A stretch of DNA of 64,000 nucleotides. It comes from Tubiluchus corallicola. Lineage: Eukaryota > Priapulida > Priapulimorpha > Priapulimorphida > Tubiluchidae. The stretch's first letter is position 1. Each line of letters starts with the position of its first letter. The stretch spans positions 1 to 64,000 of the forward strand of contig JAQGDQ010001070.1 of assembly GCA_030141605.1 (NCBI GenBank), written 5' to 3'. The notes under the pieces were generated by a model. It was not told the origin of the DNA. It did no database searches and saw only the letters and a program-made list of their open reading frames with translations. This document shows positions 49,986 to 62,414 of this stretch, in pieces. A program made the translations under genes and the position numbers.

Positions 49986-50316
49986 TACGTCATTTATAAA
50001 TCAAACTTATTTCTTAGTTCAACTCTTTGTCAAGTTAATATTTCAAGCAGTGCTGGAGAAATCTGTTTCACGAGAGATTGTTAAGTCTATTTGCTACGTT
50101 TATTTCCATTCTTAGTGTTGCTCTTGTATATCACGTCAATGTAGTAATATCGTAATTCAATTCAACTCAATTTATTGCGCAAGTATTCAGTTGGCATTAC
50201 ATATATTAGCAAGTATAAGATATAAAGAAAAGTAAATATACGTAAAACTACAGATTACAGCTACATTATAAAGAACATTACAATTACATAATATTTACAG
50301 GGCCGGCCTTAAGCAT

Positions 50317-50580
<264 letters not shown>

Positions 50581-51236
50581 TGTCCCATGATAACTGAAAG
50601 TGGTATTAGATATTATAGAGCTTTACAAGTGACTAATATTAACACGAGACCCGCTAATTCGTTGAGAATTTTACATTGAAAATAGGCATATGCAATTTTT
50701 CGTTTCACATACATCCCACTGTATAATGATTTTTTAGCTTTGTATTAAAAAAATCCAAGGTTTCCGGCATTGGCAGTCGTTGTCAGGGCATAGTGAATGA
50801 AACCCGGAACTACGAGTATCTATCAAACAATAGTCACAGAGGAAAGAAGTAAATGCTGTTTCTTCCTCACTTTTTGTCACATAATGATTGTTACATAATG
50901 AGACAAAATTTTTTACATAATGATTGTAAAAGAATGATGTGAAGTTTGATACAAAAGGACAAATTTTGTGATTTTTTTTATTCTTAATGGTTTCCTGCCC
51001 GTCAGTGGATTTACGTAGACACATTTTTCATAATTCTGACTTTCAATAAAGTTTCTATGCATTCACGTTAAAAGCTATTTTCTAAAATTGCATAAAAATG
51101 TCTAAAACTACAAAAATAAAACTCATCGCTAAATTCGGTCTATCCGCCTCTATTGTACGGGCTAAACTCGTGGTTGTTTCATTACAGTAAATTTCAAAAG
51201 TTTCTAAAACACGTCCGGTTGATCGCTTGACCACGT

Positions 51237-51430
51237 TGTTGTTATTCACAGATTAAACGGTGAATAACCCCGACGATAAAAATAATTAGGAAGTCGTAAT
51301 GGTAGTTATTCACAGATTAAACAGTGATACACCCCAACGATAAAAATAATTAAGAAGTCACAATTGTAATTATTTACAGATTAAACAGTGAATAACCCTA
51401 GCGATAAAACTGATTATAAACTCACAATGA
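51237..51430. repeat. 64-bp tandem repeat, 3 copies
   Basis: CAGATTAAACGGTGAATAAC recurs at 51249, 51313 and 51377, a 64-bp period with 85-90% identity. Confidence 0.9.
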
Positions 51431-51668
51431 CAGCTCGGAGCCATTCACATGCAAAGAGTTCTTTATCTCTCTCATATTTTATGCTTGTTAGACTAAGTCT
51501 ATTATACTAGTTTATATGTTGAGAACATATTGATTTTTTATACGATTGTACCAGTACGTACACAAAATCGTGACCACTAGGTCGTGTTTATTCGCCGTCA
51601 GTGTTTCCTTCCCATACTTGCTGTTTTGCAGTTTTTTCTACTTCCTGAAGTGTTAACATTATTGAAAA

Positions 51669-53095
51669 ATGATGTCCAGTAAATGGGTAAATATATATAC
51701 TTAAATATACAGCAATATTGATAACTTCATTCTACTAGTATTAATTTAGTTTTAGTTTACTTTTTTCGTATCTATTAGTACATAAAAAGGCATTTATAGG
51801 ACACACTGAACAAAGCTACTTAATGTGTCTATAGAATTTAAGTAAGTTTATTAGTTTATCACCATTTTTAAAATAGCAAAATACATAACTAAGAGATTTA
51901 TAAATCTATACAACATACAACAATATTACAAAGTGCAAAAGTAATTATTGATTAGTGGTGAAAGGGTGGCGAAAGAACTATAAGTTATCGAGGTCAGCCA
52001 CCCTCTCAGGATTGTTACTAATATAATTAATTAGTTAATGCGCATGTACCAGGTAATTAAAAATTATCAGATTTTGCATTTAAGACGAATGAAAATTGAA
52101 TTATTATACGAATGTGTTAGTTTATAATAAAATAATGTTCAATAATGGGAAAGAAGAGACACACGTGACTATCTTAAAATAATAATTTTGCCATTGCGTA
52201 TTTAAAATTAATATTATGAGGACCTAGAGCCAAAGGAAGAAAAAACAATTAATTTCCCGCTTGTAGCTAGCAAAAGTGGATAAACATGTATGTTTAGTTA
52301 TGAAAAAAAGAGTTGAAAGAAAAGTATCTTAAAATTCTTTAGGATTAGCGTTCATTATTGCATAATATTAAAGTCTAAAGATATACAAAAGGTGTACCTT
52401 ACCTCCATAACATACATTTAAGCTGCAATGCTTACTGAAGAATTTGTATAGCGTGACATAAATATATATTTATATATATATAGCTTACATAAAGCTTAAA
52501 AAAGTCTTTCAAGCAGGTAAACGAAATGCTGAGTAATATAACTTTGCATGGAAACTTTTTGGGACATAGTTTAGCATTTCCTTTTCTTCCCCTGATTTAC
52601 GTTGTGCGTATATGACGTCTTGTAATGGCGCGGCCGGAAGAGGATTGCGGGAGATTTAAATTGAAAACAAACAAAAAATACTTTTAATGCGAATACGAAA
52701 TATGCCTAAAATTGCTATAAACTAATGTAATTTTTTAAGGTACTTTTTCTGAAATCTACTTCAGCCACCCCTTTTCTTGTCCTTTAACGTTACATTTCTA
52801 TCGTTATTTCGTTTTAGTTTGAGCCAATTGTTAGCGGAACTGCAATATTTTTTTGCTTAGTTTCAATACTTTGTACAGACGCGCACTCTTACCACAGACA
52901 GAACATACATTCGAAACGTAAGTATAACTTTGTGCAATTGTTGACAATGAAAGTGTATTACCGTAACGAAAAAAACATAAATCGAATTTCGGTATGTGTG
53001 TTAGGAACCAGGTGTGAAAGAGAAAATTCTTTATCATCATCTTCATCATCACCATCAGTATCATCATCATTGTCATCACCGTCATCATCATCAAG

Positions 53096-53133
<38 letters not shown>

Positions 53134-56100
53134 GGTCGTCGTCGAAACAGCGATACTTAGCAGCAACCATAAAACTCCCCATCTTAGAAGATATTTTACT
53201 TTTCTCTTTTCCACGAAGAGTGGGATGAGGGAAATCGTTCAAATTGCAAATCAGCTAGTTACTTCATCATCATCACTATCATCGTCATCATCATCATCAT
53301 CATCGTCGTCGTCGTCAACATCATCATCATCATCATCATTACCAAAATAATTTAACAGCTTGTTGTCTTGTTGTTTGTGATTCGTTACCTGATAAACAAC
53401 AATCGGATTATATCATCGTCACAGTAGTCAACACCACCGTCACCATCACCGCTATCGCCACTGCCAAGAACACCACTACTGCTAATACTCCCACCACTGT
53501 CATCACCACCACTACGGTAGTACAAGCATCACACAACTACCACCACAAGCAGCAACATCGTTGTCACCATCGTCATCATCATCGTTTTTACTAATACAAA
53601 CTGTTATACTTCTGTGATAAAAATGTCACCTGTTTAAATGTCAGAAGGTCAAAGTGTAAAAATGAAAAAAATGTTTAGAGACCACTCAAATGTTACGAAC
53701 AACAATTATGTTATTGTTTGCTTTTAAACAACGAATACCAAACAACAGGGGCGGGACTAGGGGGAAGCGAGGGGGGCGCCCCCCCCCCAGTCAAAATTTG
53801 CGCGCGCCCCTGCAAAATCGGACAAATAATTTTTTTGCAGTGAAAATTGCAGTTCGCATGTAATCATTTTCAATATGAATTAGAATAAGGTAAAAAAATG
53901 TTTGGTAGCTTCAGTGTGCGTGCAGACAAAACTCAGTGTGCATAGAGGTGCCTATCACAGTGTAGGCCTACAGGGACCACATAGAGGTGCCTATCACAGT
54001 GTAGGCCTACGGGGACCACATAGAGGTGTCTATCACAGTGTAGGCCTACAGGGACCACACACAGTCACAGGCTCTACACACAGGCCTACACAGCTATAGG
54101 ATGCTGGTGTAGCAGCGGTACCATGCTGAAATTTGAGACTTTTTGAAAACTTTAGACTTGTTTGTCCAAGGAAGTATCGTTCCACATTTCATTATGACAT
54201 TATTTCCTGCGTATTATTTTCTTAAAACTTGTGTGTGATGAATTTCTGTAAATAACAATTTAGTTAGAGGCACATTAATAACGTTAGGTTAACTGAGAGT
54301 TAATTTTCTCATTATTGCTCTGTCCGCTACGCCGTCCTACACACATGCTAATTATAGGCCTGCATGCAGTATATAAGGGGTTAAAATTGGCTTAACCATT
54401 ATTTAACCACTTCGGATACCTCGCCCTCCCAGAAAATTTTTGCGCCCCCCCCCCTGCTTGCCACATCTAGTTCCGCCCTTGCCAAACAACGATCAAAAAC
54501 TATAAAGTCCTGCTTTTACATCAATCGCTTACAATATGTCTTACTTTTAGCTAAATCTGTTAAAAGTTATTCTATTGAGTAAAGACGTTCTTTATTAAGC
54601 ACTTTATTGTTATAACATTTCATTCAAGACGTGAAACGATATGACTCAGCCAAGAAGAGGTACCCAGGACACAAACAATTTCTCCAAGATGTTATTCTCA
54701 CACAATATCAGAATAGTGTCCAGTCTGGAATCTCAAGCATTCAAGGTAAGTCATACCGTATGAGCTAGAGAGAATTGTTTGCCAATTCTAGAGAACTAAA
54801 GTATTTCATCCACCGAATTTAAGCGCTTTCAATTTAATAGCTTTCTCAGGCTTGGTATAGAGACTATTAATGTTGAAGTTGACAATGATTCAGTGCTGCA
54901 CCATGGTTAGTGGGTTGTGATTCAGTGCTGCACCATGGTTAGTGGGTTGTGATTCAGTGCTGCACCATTGTTAGTGGGTTGTGATTCAGTGCTGCACCAT
55001 GGTTAGTGGATTGTGATTCAGTGCTGCACCATGGTTAGTGGGTTGTGATTCAGTGCTGCACCATGGTTAGTGGGTTGTGATTCAGTGCTGCACCATGGTT
55101 AGTGGGTTGTGATTCAGTGCTGCACCATTGTTAGTGGGTTGTGATTCAGTGCTGCACCATGGTTAGTGGATTGTGATTCAGTGCTGCACCATGGTTAGTG
55201 GGTTGTGATTCAGTGCTGCACCATGGTTAGTGGGTTGTGATTCAGTGCTGCACCATGGTTAGTGAGTTGTGATTCCGTGCTGCGCCCTGGTTAGAGGGTG
55301 ACTAAGTTGATATCGTCTGGTGCACCGGTGAAAAAAACTGCTTTTATAGGTTAAGTTTTTATTTGGCTATCAGTATTACAAGGTTGGAAATAGTTGTAGT
55401 ATAATGAAATAATTCAGGTTTTTTATTATTGTGGATAAAATCTAATGTTCTAATGCTTTATTTTCATAATAGGATTAACGCCAACCTGCTTTGACGTTGA
55501 AGTTGACACAGGTGATTCGGAGGGAATGATGGTCAATTTCCCAACAGATTCTGTCAACAACATAATGGAGTTGGAGAATGTTATAGAAACTGACTTGGAT
55601 CAAATAACAACGTGCATGGTAGGTGAAGTCATGATCTGAACAGCGTGGCATTTGTTTTAGTTTTTCAACTTCATTCGAACGTATGTCTTATGTGATTTTC
55701 GAGAAACTTTGTGGAAAATTCCTGGTAGATTTAGTGTACACTTACTTGTGTTTATTCAGCTGTTGGCTACCATGACAATGGTACTGTTACAACTGTATTA
55801 ATAGTTTAAATATAGTTTATTTTGTTCAGATTAGACGACAAAAAAGTAGCCTAAAAAGTGACCTTTGAAACTGTTTCGAACGTCCTGGAAAACACCCTGG
55901 AATGTACAATAAATACAAGACTGTACGATTGTACAGTTTAGTACTGTTTTATGTTGATGTACCTGGATTGCTATCTAGTATAAATAACGAAATACACCAG
56001 CGTGTTGCCGAACTACTTTATTTACAATGCGTTCTAACGCATTAATACATGTTTTTAATTCGATGTTTTTATCGAAGCAACAACAATAGGGTTTACTGAA

Positions 56101-59100
56101 ATAATATATAATCACTATCTAAGCATATCATTACATGTAAACAACATAGTCAAGGTCGCTTTGACAATAATATATAACGATAGTGATAGCGAATATACTT
56201 ATCTTTCACAAGTAAGAAAGAACATGATAGATCAAAGTCTGTCACAAACTAAGCAAATCTTAACACTAGCACAACTTTCAGTGATACCACAACCGGAGAG
56301 CAACATTCACTCTCCAAGTCCCAAACACCAGTCTCACCGAAAAATAGAGTTTTCTCGCTTATAACAGAAATTTTGCGCCTAAGGCACTAGTGGTGGCTCG
56401 ACGTAATGTTTTTATAAGATACCCAACATCGCCTTACAGAATAGGGCATTTATCTGGAATTTTGGAGTGCCGCAACTTGTTTGCGTTGTGTATGCATTAT
56501 TATTTATCATATACCGACAGTGCTTTATTATTAATATGAGCATACAATATCTAGTTACTTTCTCCAGGGCTAACTAAGGCGCACATTTGCTCAGCTCTGT
56601 GAAATATGTGGTTTACCATTATCACTGACTAACGGCCGTACCAATCCCCTAGCCTGTGTACTATTACTTGAGTTCATTATACAAACTCCAATTTGAGTGA
56701 ACAGAAAGAGTTAAACAAAATTTCAAACCAGTTGTGCAGTTTTTGAAAAGCTCAACACAACACTAGGGCGAAGTAGAGGAGAAAGTTACTGAGTTTCTTA
56801 CTTAACCCTTTCAGTCCCGAATTATTTTTTTAATAAGGAAAATTTTTTTCGCTTGGTACTTTGTTCAGCATGTCCATCTTGTTTACGCATAATAATTATT
56901 TTTTCAACCTGTGCCCGTGTGCTAAATATAGCCTGTATCCCACGGGATACATTGGGATTCAATGGAAGCATAAAATGTGCTTCATTTTGCAACTGTTGAT
57001 AATTTTTTAAAGTATTTAAGACATTTAGTATGCATGCTATGCTGAGCTGTACAAAGTCATCTCTAAAGTATTGTACCTTGTGCAGTTTTTTGTGCTATGT
57101 AGATTTTCTAGTTTGCCATTTTATCACCATTTTTAGTCTGTTTTTATTGGCTTAAATCAAAATAACTATTAACAGATCAAATAACTGCCAATTTTATTAA
57201 TTTTAAAGGCAGAAAACATTCTCGTATCCCACGGGATACAACGGGTATGAAAGGGTTAATTGAATTGTTAAGTAATTTGATGTTTCACGGTTTGCAATTT
57301 TCAGCTTATAGGTGCTTTTACGGACATTTTGCCTACAGATTTAAAAAATAATTGCCATTTGTAATGTGATGATGTCTTGTTATCATAAAAAGAGAAGAAT
57401 GCAATATTTTCATATCATTGTTTCTTCAGTGGGTACAGACTACGTATCCTGAAAAATTTGCACTCATCGGATATGCTGCAGACCCTGGAAACAACTTTGC
57501 TAATCAGTATGATCTGGTCTGTGATGGAGATTCTCTGGTATTTTATATTCAAAACCAAAAATCGTAAGTTTTCACCAGCGTTTCTTTAAGTAATGTAAAG
57601 CAGAAAATGTCTGTTCAGTACGAAGTGATAGATGGATGTACGTATGTATGTATGTATGTATGTATGTATGTATGTATGTATGTATGTATGTATGTATGTA
57701 TGTATGTATGTATGTATGTATGTATGTATGTATGTATGTATGTATGTATGTATGTATGTATGTATGTATGTATGTATGTATGTACGTACGTATGTATGTA
57801 TCTATGTATGTATGTACGTATGTATGCATGCATGTATGTATGTACGTATGTACGTATGTATGTATGCATGTATGTATGTACGTACGTATGTACATATGCA
57901 TGTATGTATGCATGGATGGATGGATGGATGGATGGATGGATGGATGGATGGATGGATGGATGGATGGATGGATGGATGGACGGAGGGAGGGAGGGAGAGA
58001 CGGACGGACTGACAGAGAGACAGACACACAGACAGACAGATAGATAGATAATTTATTGACATAAGGGCGATAGGGCCGATCAAAACAATAAAAAACATTT
58101 GGTACAATAGATTACACCCATGTTCGTGTAAATTTAGTCACTGCACATTGCATTACAGTGTTTTGTGGTTGCATAAAACAAATCGATTTTTCAGTTTTAG
58201 TTAAAGCATTAAAAGTAGGAACATACTGAGAAACGGTGTCCAACATAAAGTTACGTGCACGGTTATGTCTTAAGCAGTACAACAAAAATGGCATTTATCT
58301 TCAACAACATTGCAGACATTGCAAACTCGAATTTCACGTGGAGTAGGTGGTCTTACATATCTACCAGTTTTAGCCGCCAACGATGAGCACTGGTTCTAAA
58401 TTTTGTCAAAGCTTTTCTGTCCTTAATATTCCTAACAGTTTCTAAATAAGTTTCCACTTCAAAATTCTGTTTAAATAATCTATACAAAGATAATTTGTTC
58501 ATAGAGTTTTAAGACTCTTTCCATGATAAAAAATAATTTGTTTGCAGTCTCATTTCTGAAAGATATACAGTAATAAAATCACGCGGTGCTAATGTTATGT
58601 TTTAACAAAAACGCATATTAATTTGATGTGAAATACTTTTGGAGTAACACAATCCGCTTTCATTACATTTAAACGTTATTCTAGATCACTCAAGTATAGA
58701 CAAAATAAAATTGGTGAAAGTGTACACCCTTGCACAACACCTTGATTTACTAGAAAACTCTTTGCGAAACCCCGTATCCGTTTTTACACAACTAACTGTA
58801 CATTTATATATTCGGGTAATTATTCGCAATATTCTACCTTTCAAACCAAGGTGATTTTATCGTTATTACAGTATAGTCAACTTTACTGGGTTGCAATTTA
58901 AGTTATTAATGCTAATGCTGTTCGCATGTTTTTAGGGCCCCAAACAATTTGTGTGAATCTTTGAGGGATGGAGAATGGCACTTGGTGTGTGGATCTTACG
59001 ATAGTACCAATGGCGATTGGTCTGTTTCCCTTGATGATGGCGTGCCACAAAGTAAAATATCGCACCAGTTTACTTTTAAAATATGAGGCTTGTTGCCTTT

Positions 59101-62100
59101 AATGCATGCATAAAGATTTTTGGCTTAGGGGCAAATTTTTTTATTGTCAGGAACTTTCGCCCTAACGGTCATCATCCCTGAATGGACTATAATGAAAAGT
59201 ACGACTATAATAGGCTGCAGTACAAGCACAACTGTTTTCATTATACTCCATTCAGGAATGAGGACCGTTAGGGCGAAAGTTTCTGACAACAACAACAATA
59301 AAATGTTTTTGTGACTAAGAAAAAGCATTCAGTTTTTTATTCCTGCATTGTACTTATATTGTTATTTCAGTTTAAGTGATACAAAAAGCGTGATGGCGTG
59401 ATTTCATTCTGGACTTTAGCAATATTCCATTGTCATCTTAAAATATACCTGTATTCTCCAGTATTAACGTACATCCCTGTATATCCCAGCCGTGTAGGCC
59501 AATTTTCGTTATTTTCACATCCATTTTAGGACGGGTTTAGGCCTAGACGAATTTCTATCTTTCTCATTTTTTACATAATATATTTATTTTCTTACACATT
59601 GAAAGTTTCAGAGTGTAAGATATGAAATCTGCTATTTCGTTCGTTCTCAGCGGAATCTATTAGCTAAAATACAGACGAATTAATTACTGCTGGATTGTTT
59701 TGCACCACCCTCTTCAAGTCAAGCAATATGCACTATCTTTTATGTTTTCGCCTGTTGTTACTTTGCATTAATAATATTAATTGCAATTTTTGAAGACATT
59801 ATATGGGTATTAATGTACCCTCCATTCACAAATTAACCAAAAATAAGAAAGGAAATTTAAAGGGTATAGTAGTGGCATTCATCACTTGGTGACTCCCCCA
59901 TTTATTTGCGAAACCGTAAATTGCGAACTAAAGATGCTTTAGCAAACTGTAAAGTGTTGTTACTAGAATAGTGAGTAATAGACCTCATAATTAGTTATGG
60001 AATCGTTTTCATGTGCAGTAGGCCTATGCTTTTTATACACATGCTGGACTTAGTGTCTACTTAGAATAACATCCTAAAGTGCTGAGTTGTTTTTGGCTGT
60101 AGTTCTTCATCTTAAAGTTAAACCTTAAAGTTAAAGTTTAAATTTAAATTTCTTCGTAATTCGTTCATGCAGGCCTAGATATATACAATTATACAACGGC
60201 ATAATTAACTCACAATTTTACTCATCCTGATCTTAAGTTACTAACAAAACTTATTTTGTGCTAATGTACGTTATAACTGATGAAAATACTATGTAATGTT
60301 AATTGTCAATTGTTTCACTTATCTGGAGGAGGACTCGAAAGCTCAATGCTCCTTCCTCCTCCTCACAGTAACTCGCTTAGTTTATTTACTTATTTTTTCC
60401 AATGTAATATCAATTTGTATGTATGTTAGAGTTGCTGTGGAATAAATTCATAATTCGTGCTAATCACAACAATAAATGTCTGAGATATTCTATATTAAAA
60501 ACATGTAAACATTATAGACCATTTTCTCGTGTTTACAGCTGGAACTTTCACCAGTAACCCAGGACCAATAATAGGTGGAGGAGAATTCCTGATTGGACAA
60601 GACCATGATGCTCCATTTCCTCCTTCAAATATTAATCCGCAGTACAGCTTTGTGGGCATGGTGACCGGCATCATAGTAGATGACAGCATACTACCTACGG
60701 AAACTATTGGTATGTAGTTGCAAGTTTTATTATTATGCCTTGCTTTTAATATTGTTTCTTAAATATTTCTGCATGAGAAAAACTTTGGGAGCAAAAACTT
60801 GAATAAACTTAAGAACAATTTCTCATACAAGCCAAACCGGAGGCAGTGCAACATTTGAAATGGCAGTAAGAGATTAAAGGATAACAAAAGAGGTATCTGA
60901 AGTAAGTTTCAGACAAATCGCCCTAAAAATTATATTACTTTATAGAAATTTTATGGATATATCGTATTCGCGTTGAAAGAATTTTTTGTTTGTTTTCATT
61001 TCAAATCTCCTGCAATACTGTTTCGACGGCGCCATTACATGACGTCATATACCAAACGTAAATCAGGGGAAGAAAAGGAAATGTTAGATTATGACCCAAA
61101 AAACTTTCCATGCAAATCTATATTACTTACCATTGCGCTTACCTACTGGAAAGACTTATGTAACTAGACTAATATCTTAAAACGTTAGTGCAAATTAGTA
61201 AAATGTCGCTGACTCACCCTCCAGGGTGCGCCACTCACTAACCAAAAACATATCTTTAATCTTATTGACAAGATACAGTAATGTAAAATTTTACTTACTT
61301 AGCAACATGTGAGCTACGAATGCTCTGATTATTTTTTAACACTTTACTCAGTGTCATCTAAACTTGTTTCAAACGACCTACTATTAAAATGGCTGCCCCT
61401 AACGGTCATCGCGGGAGTTTAAATTTACACGTTTTATTCAGCATTACTGCTGATGCAAGCCCGGCATGCAAAAAGGCAGTATGTAAGAAGCATAAAATTT
61501 TAAGACGAATTTTTCAACCTTTATGTAATTGAAGGGTGAATGTTGCAACATTTCTACAGTTTGCTTAGAAGTTCCGTTATTCTAATGTTGCGTTTAACTG
61601 TGTTTATCTAGAAATTAGTCATTCGATCAGTTATGATCAAATTTAATGAGTTTACTTTGCTTTAATCTGCAGGATTACATGTTAAAATTTGTAAGTAATT
61701 GACATTAATTGTATAAATAATTAATTTACAGATTTTTGTTGACTTAGATACGCATGTAAACTTGCCAGCACGTAGTGGGTACCGGGCTGGTTACTTAGTT
61801 TATAAAATTCGCTCTATAAGTTAAAAAAAATCTGAAGCACATGGCGGGATAAGTGTTTATATTGCACCGAAACTGGATGACGCCATTTTTTCATCTAAAA
61901 TGAGCGCCCCCAAGCGTAAAGAATCACGACTTTAAATTGATTTTGCTAATTACACGAGAGATGCTTATCACAATTTTAATGCTGAAACTTTCTAACATTT
62001 TCTCAAATATTAAAATAAACTCAACTTCCCGAGAGACACTTCGCTTTTGCTTTAACACCGTCGGAATTACGTGGAGTAGAGATTTACAACTTCGTCCTCT

Positions 62101-62414
62101 TATGAACTGTTTCTCTTTCAGATTCAATATTCACTGCCTCGTCTTGTGTAACAACTGATGAATCTTATCTTTTCAACTGGGGAGAAGACCAGGTGAGGTA
62201 CGATAATTTGGCGGAGGAACCATCTACATGTTTAACGGAAGAAGCAACGACGGAGACGGTGTGTGCGCTCACTGAGGATCAGCTCAATACTCTGTTTGAT
62301 TTTTTCATTTCCAACGCGAGGCAAACGTCTCAGATTATCGACATTTTATTTAACGAAGTTAACCAAAATGCTAAGAAATTATCCTACCTGTATAAGCAGC
62401 GCCGTCGATGGTAA
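51669..62414 (+). CDS. Secreted pentraxin-like protein, seven exons plus a candidate first exon
   Basis: Exons 52818-52917, 54629-54745, 55473-55618, 57430-57563, 58936-59051, 60539-60709 and 62122-62414 join in phase. A possible start exon is 51669-51686 (MMSSKW, donor GTAAAT, phase 0), giving 364 residues; this first exon is the weak part. The exon at 52818 encodes a signal-peptide-like [19 protein letters not shown] LamG/pentraxin-type domain spans about residues 120-270: [49 protein letters not shown] and [14 protein letters not shown]. The usual pentraxin signature HxCx(S/T)W is altered to HLVCGSY. The C-terminal 95 residues are acidic, with three cysteines, then a heptad-like stretch and the basic end KQRRRW. 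Pentraxins are calcium-dependent secreted pattern-recognition proteins. GQDHD resembles their calcium site. The stop is TAA 62412-62414. Confidence 0.8.
52500..52800 (-). repeat. Dispersed family R1, 5' fragment
   Basis: The reverse complement matches 60850-61150 (CGAATACGA, TTGCGGGAGATTTAAATTG, ATGACGTC, TTCTTCCCCTGATTTACGTT). Only one end of the element is present. It abuts exon 52818-52917 of the pentraxin-like gene. Confidence 0.8.
53035..53150. repeat. (TCA)n microsatellite
   Basis: Mostly TCA triplets in the intron after exon 52818-52917. Poly-Ser and poly-Asp frames are artefacts. Confidence 0.93.
53262..53345. repeat. (TCA/TCG)n microsatellite
   Basis: A second triplet tract 110 bp after the first, with CACCAT-rich sequence continuing to about 53590. 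Confidence 0.9.
53746..54481. mobile_element. hAT-type element with 8-bp target duplication and internal minisatellite
   Basis: The left end CAGGGGCGGGACTAGGGGGA and the right end CTAGTTCCGCCCTTG are inverted, and poly(C) GCGCCCCCCCC blocks lie inside each. CCAAACAA flanks both sides (53738-53745 and 54482-54489), a perfect 8-bp duplication. At 53940-54060 a 39-bp unit (TAGAGGTGCCTATCACAGTG plus 19 bases) is repeated three times. No transposase. Pentraxin-like gene, intron before exon 54629. Confidence 0.92.
54883..55295. repeat. 32-bp minisatellite, about 13 copies
   Basis: The unit GATTCAGTGCTGCACCATGG plus TTAGTGGGTTGT has ATT/ATG and GGG/GGA variants that recur in the same order, so a multi-unit block was duplicated. 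The last unit is degenerate (GATTCCGTGCTGCGCCCTGG). Intron before exon 55473. Confidence 0.95.
56806..57255. mobile_element. piggyBac-like non-autonomous element
   Basis: TTAA lies on both sides (56802-56805 and 57256-57259). The inverted ends are CCCTTTCAGTCCCG and CGGGTATGAAAGGG, as in piggyBac-type elements (TTAA target, CCCTT termini). Inside, GTATCCCACGGGATAC, a 16-base near-palindrome, occurs twice (about 56934 and 57224). 450 bp, no transposase. Intron between exons 55473-55618 and 57430-57563. Confidence 0.85.
57635..58050. repeat. Compound (TATG)n (GGAT)n (GACA)n microsatellite
   Basis: About 265 bases of TATG tetramers with TACG/TGCA interruptions, then about 70 bases of GGAT, then GGGA, GACA and GATA tetramers. 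It directly abuts the LINE relic and starts about 70 bp after the donor of exon 57430-57563. Confidence 0.96.
58045..58860 (-). mobile_element. LINE relic (reverse transcriptase and C-terminal fragments)
   Basis: The minus strand at about 58685-58755 reads [20 protein letters not shown], a non-LTR reverse transcriptase motif block. At about 58290-58480 it reads [20 protein letters not shown], then [20 protein letters not shown] and CHFC, the C-terminal cysteine motif of CR1/L2/Daphne-like LINEs. Stops and frameshifts interrupt it. Its 3' end runs into tetranucleotide repeats, as expected for LINEs with microsatellite tails. Intron between exons 57430-57563 and 58936-59051. Confidence 0.82.
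59147..59287. mobile_element. 141-bp palindromic MITE
   Basis: TGTCAGGAACTTTCGCCCTA at 59147 is mirrored by TAGGGCGAAAGTTTCTGACA ending at 59287. Matching continues inward through AACGGTC.TCATCCCTGAATGGA to a short loop, so almost the whole element folds back. It lies about 95 bp after the donor of exon 58936-59051. Confidence 0.88.
60840..61570 (+). repeat. Dispersed family R1 copy without minisatellite
   Basis: This is the most complete R1 copy: TGCAACATTTGAAATGGCAG at the left, TATATTACTTACC and GACTTATGTAACTAG in the middle, then GCGCCACTCACTAACC, AAAATGGCTGCCCCTAACGG and CATCGCGGGAG. The two segments that are expanded in the 19.4-kb and 38.6-kb copies are each present once. Last intron of the pentraxin-like gene. 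Confidence 0.85.
61830..62040 (+). repeat. Dispersed family R2 copy
   Basis: It shares GCGCCCCCAAGCGTAAAGAA, ACGACTTTAAATTGATTTT and AATATTAAAATAA with 42820-42960. It ends about 80 bp before the last exon of the pentraxin-like gene. Confidence 0.65.

Noticed and set aside
53902-54099. Frame with repeated [13 protein letters not shown]
   Set aside because: It is the 39-bp repeat within a hAT element; no expression context.
57572-58047. MYVCMYVC and [10 protein letters not shown] frames
   Set aside because: Translations of the TATG tetranucleotide repeat.
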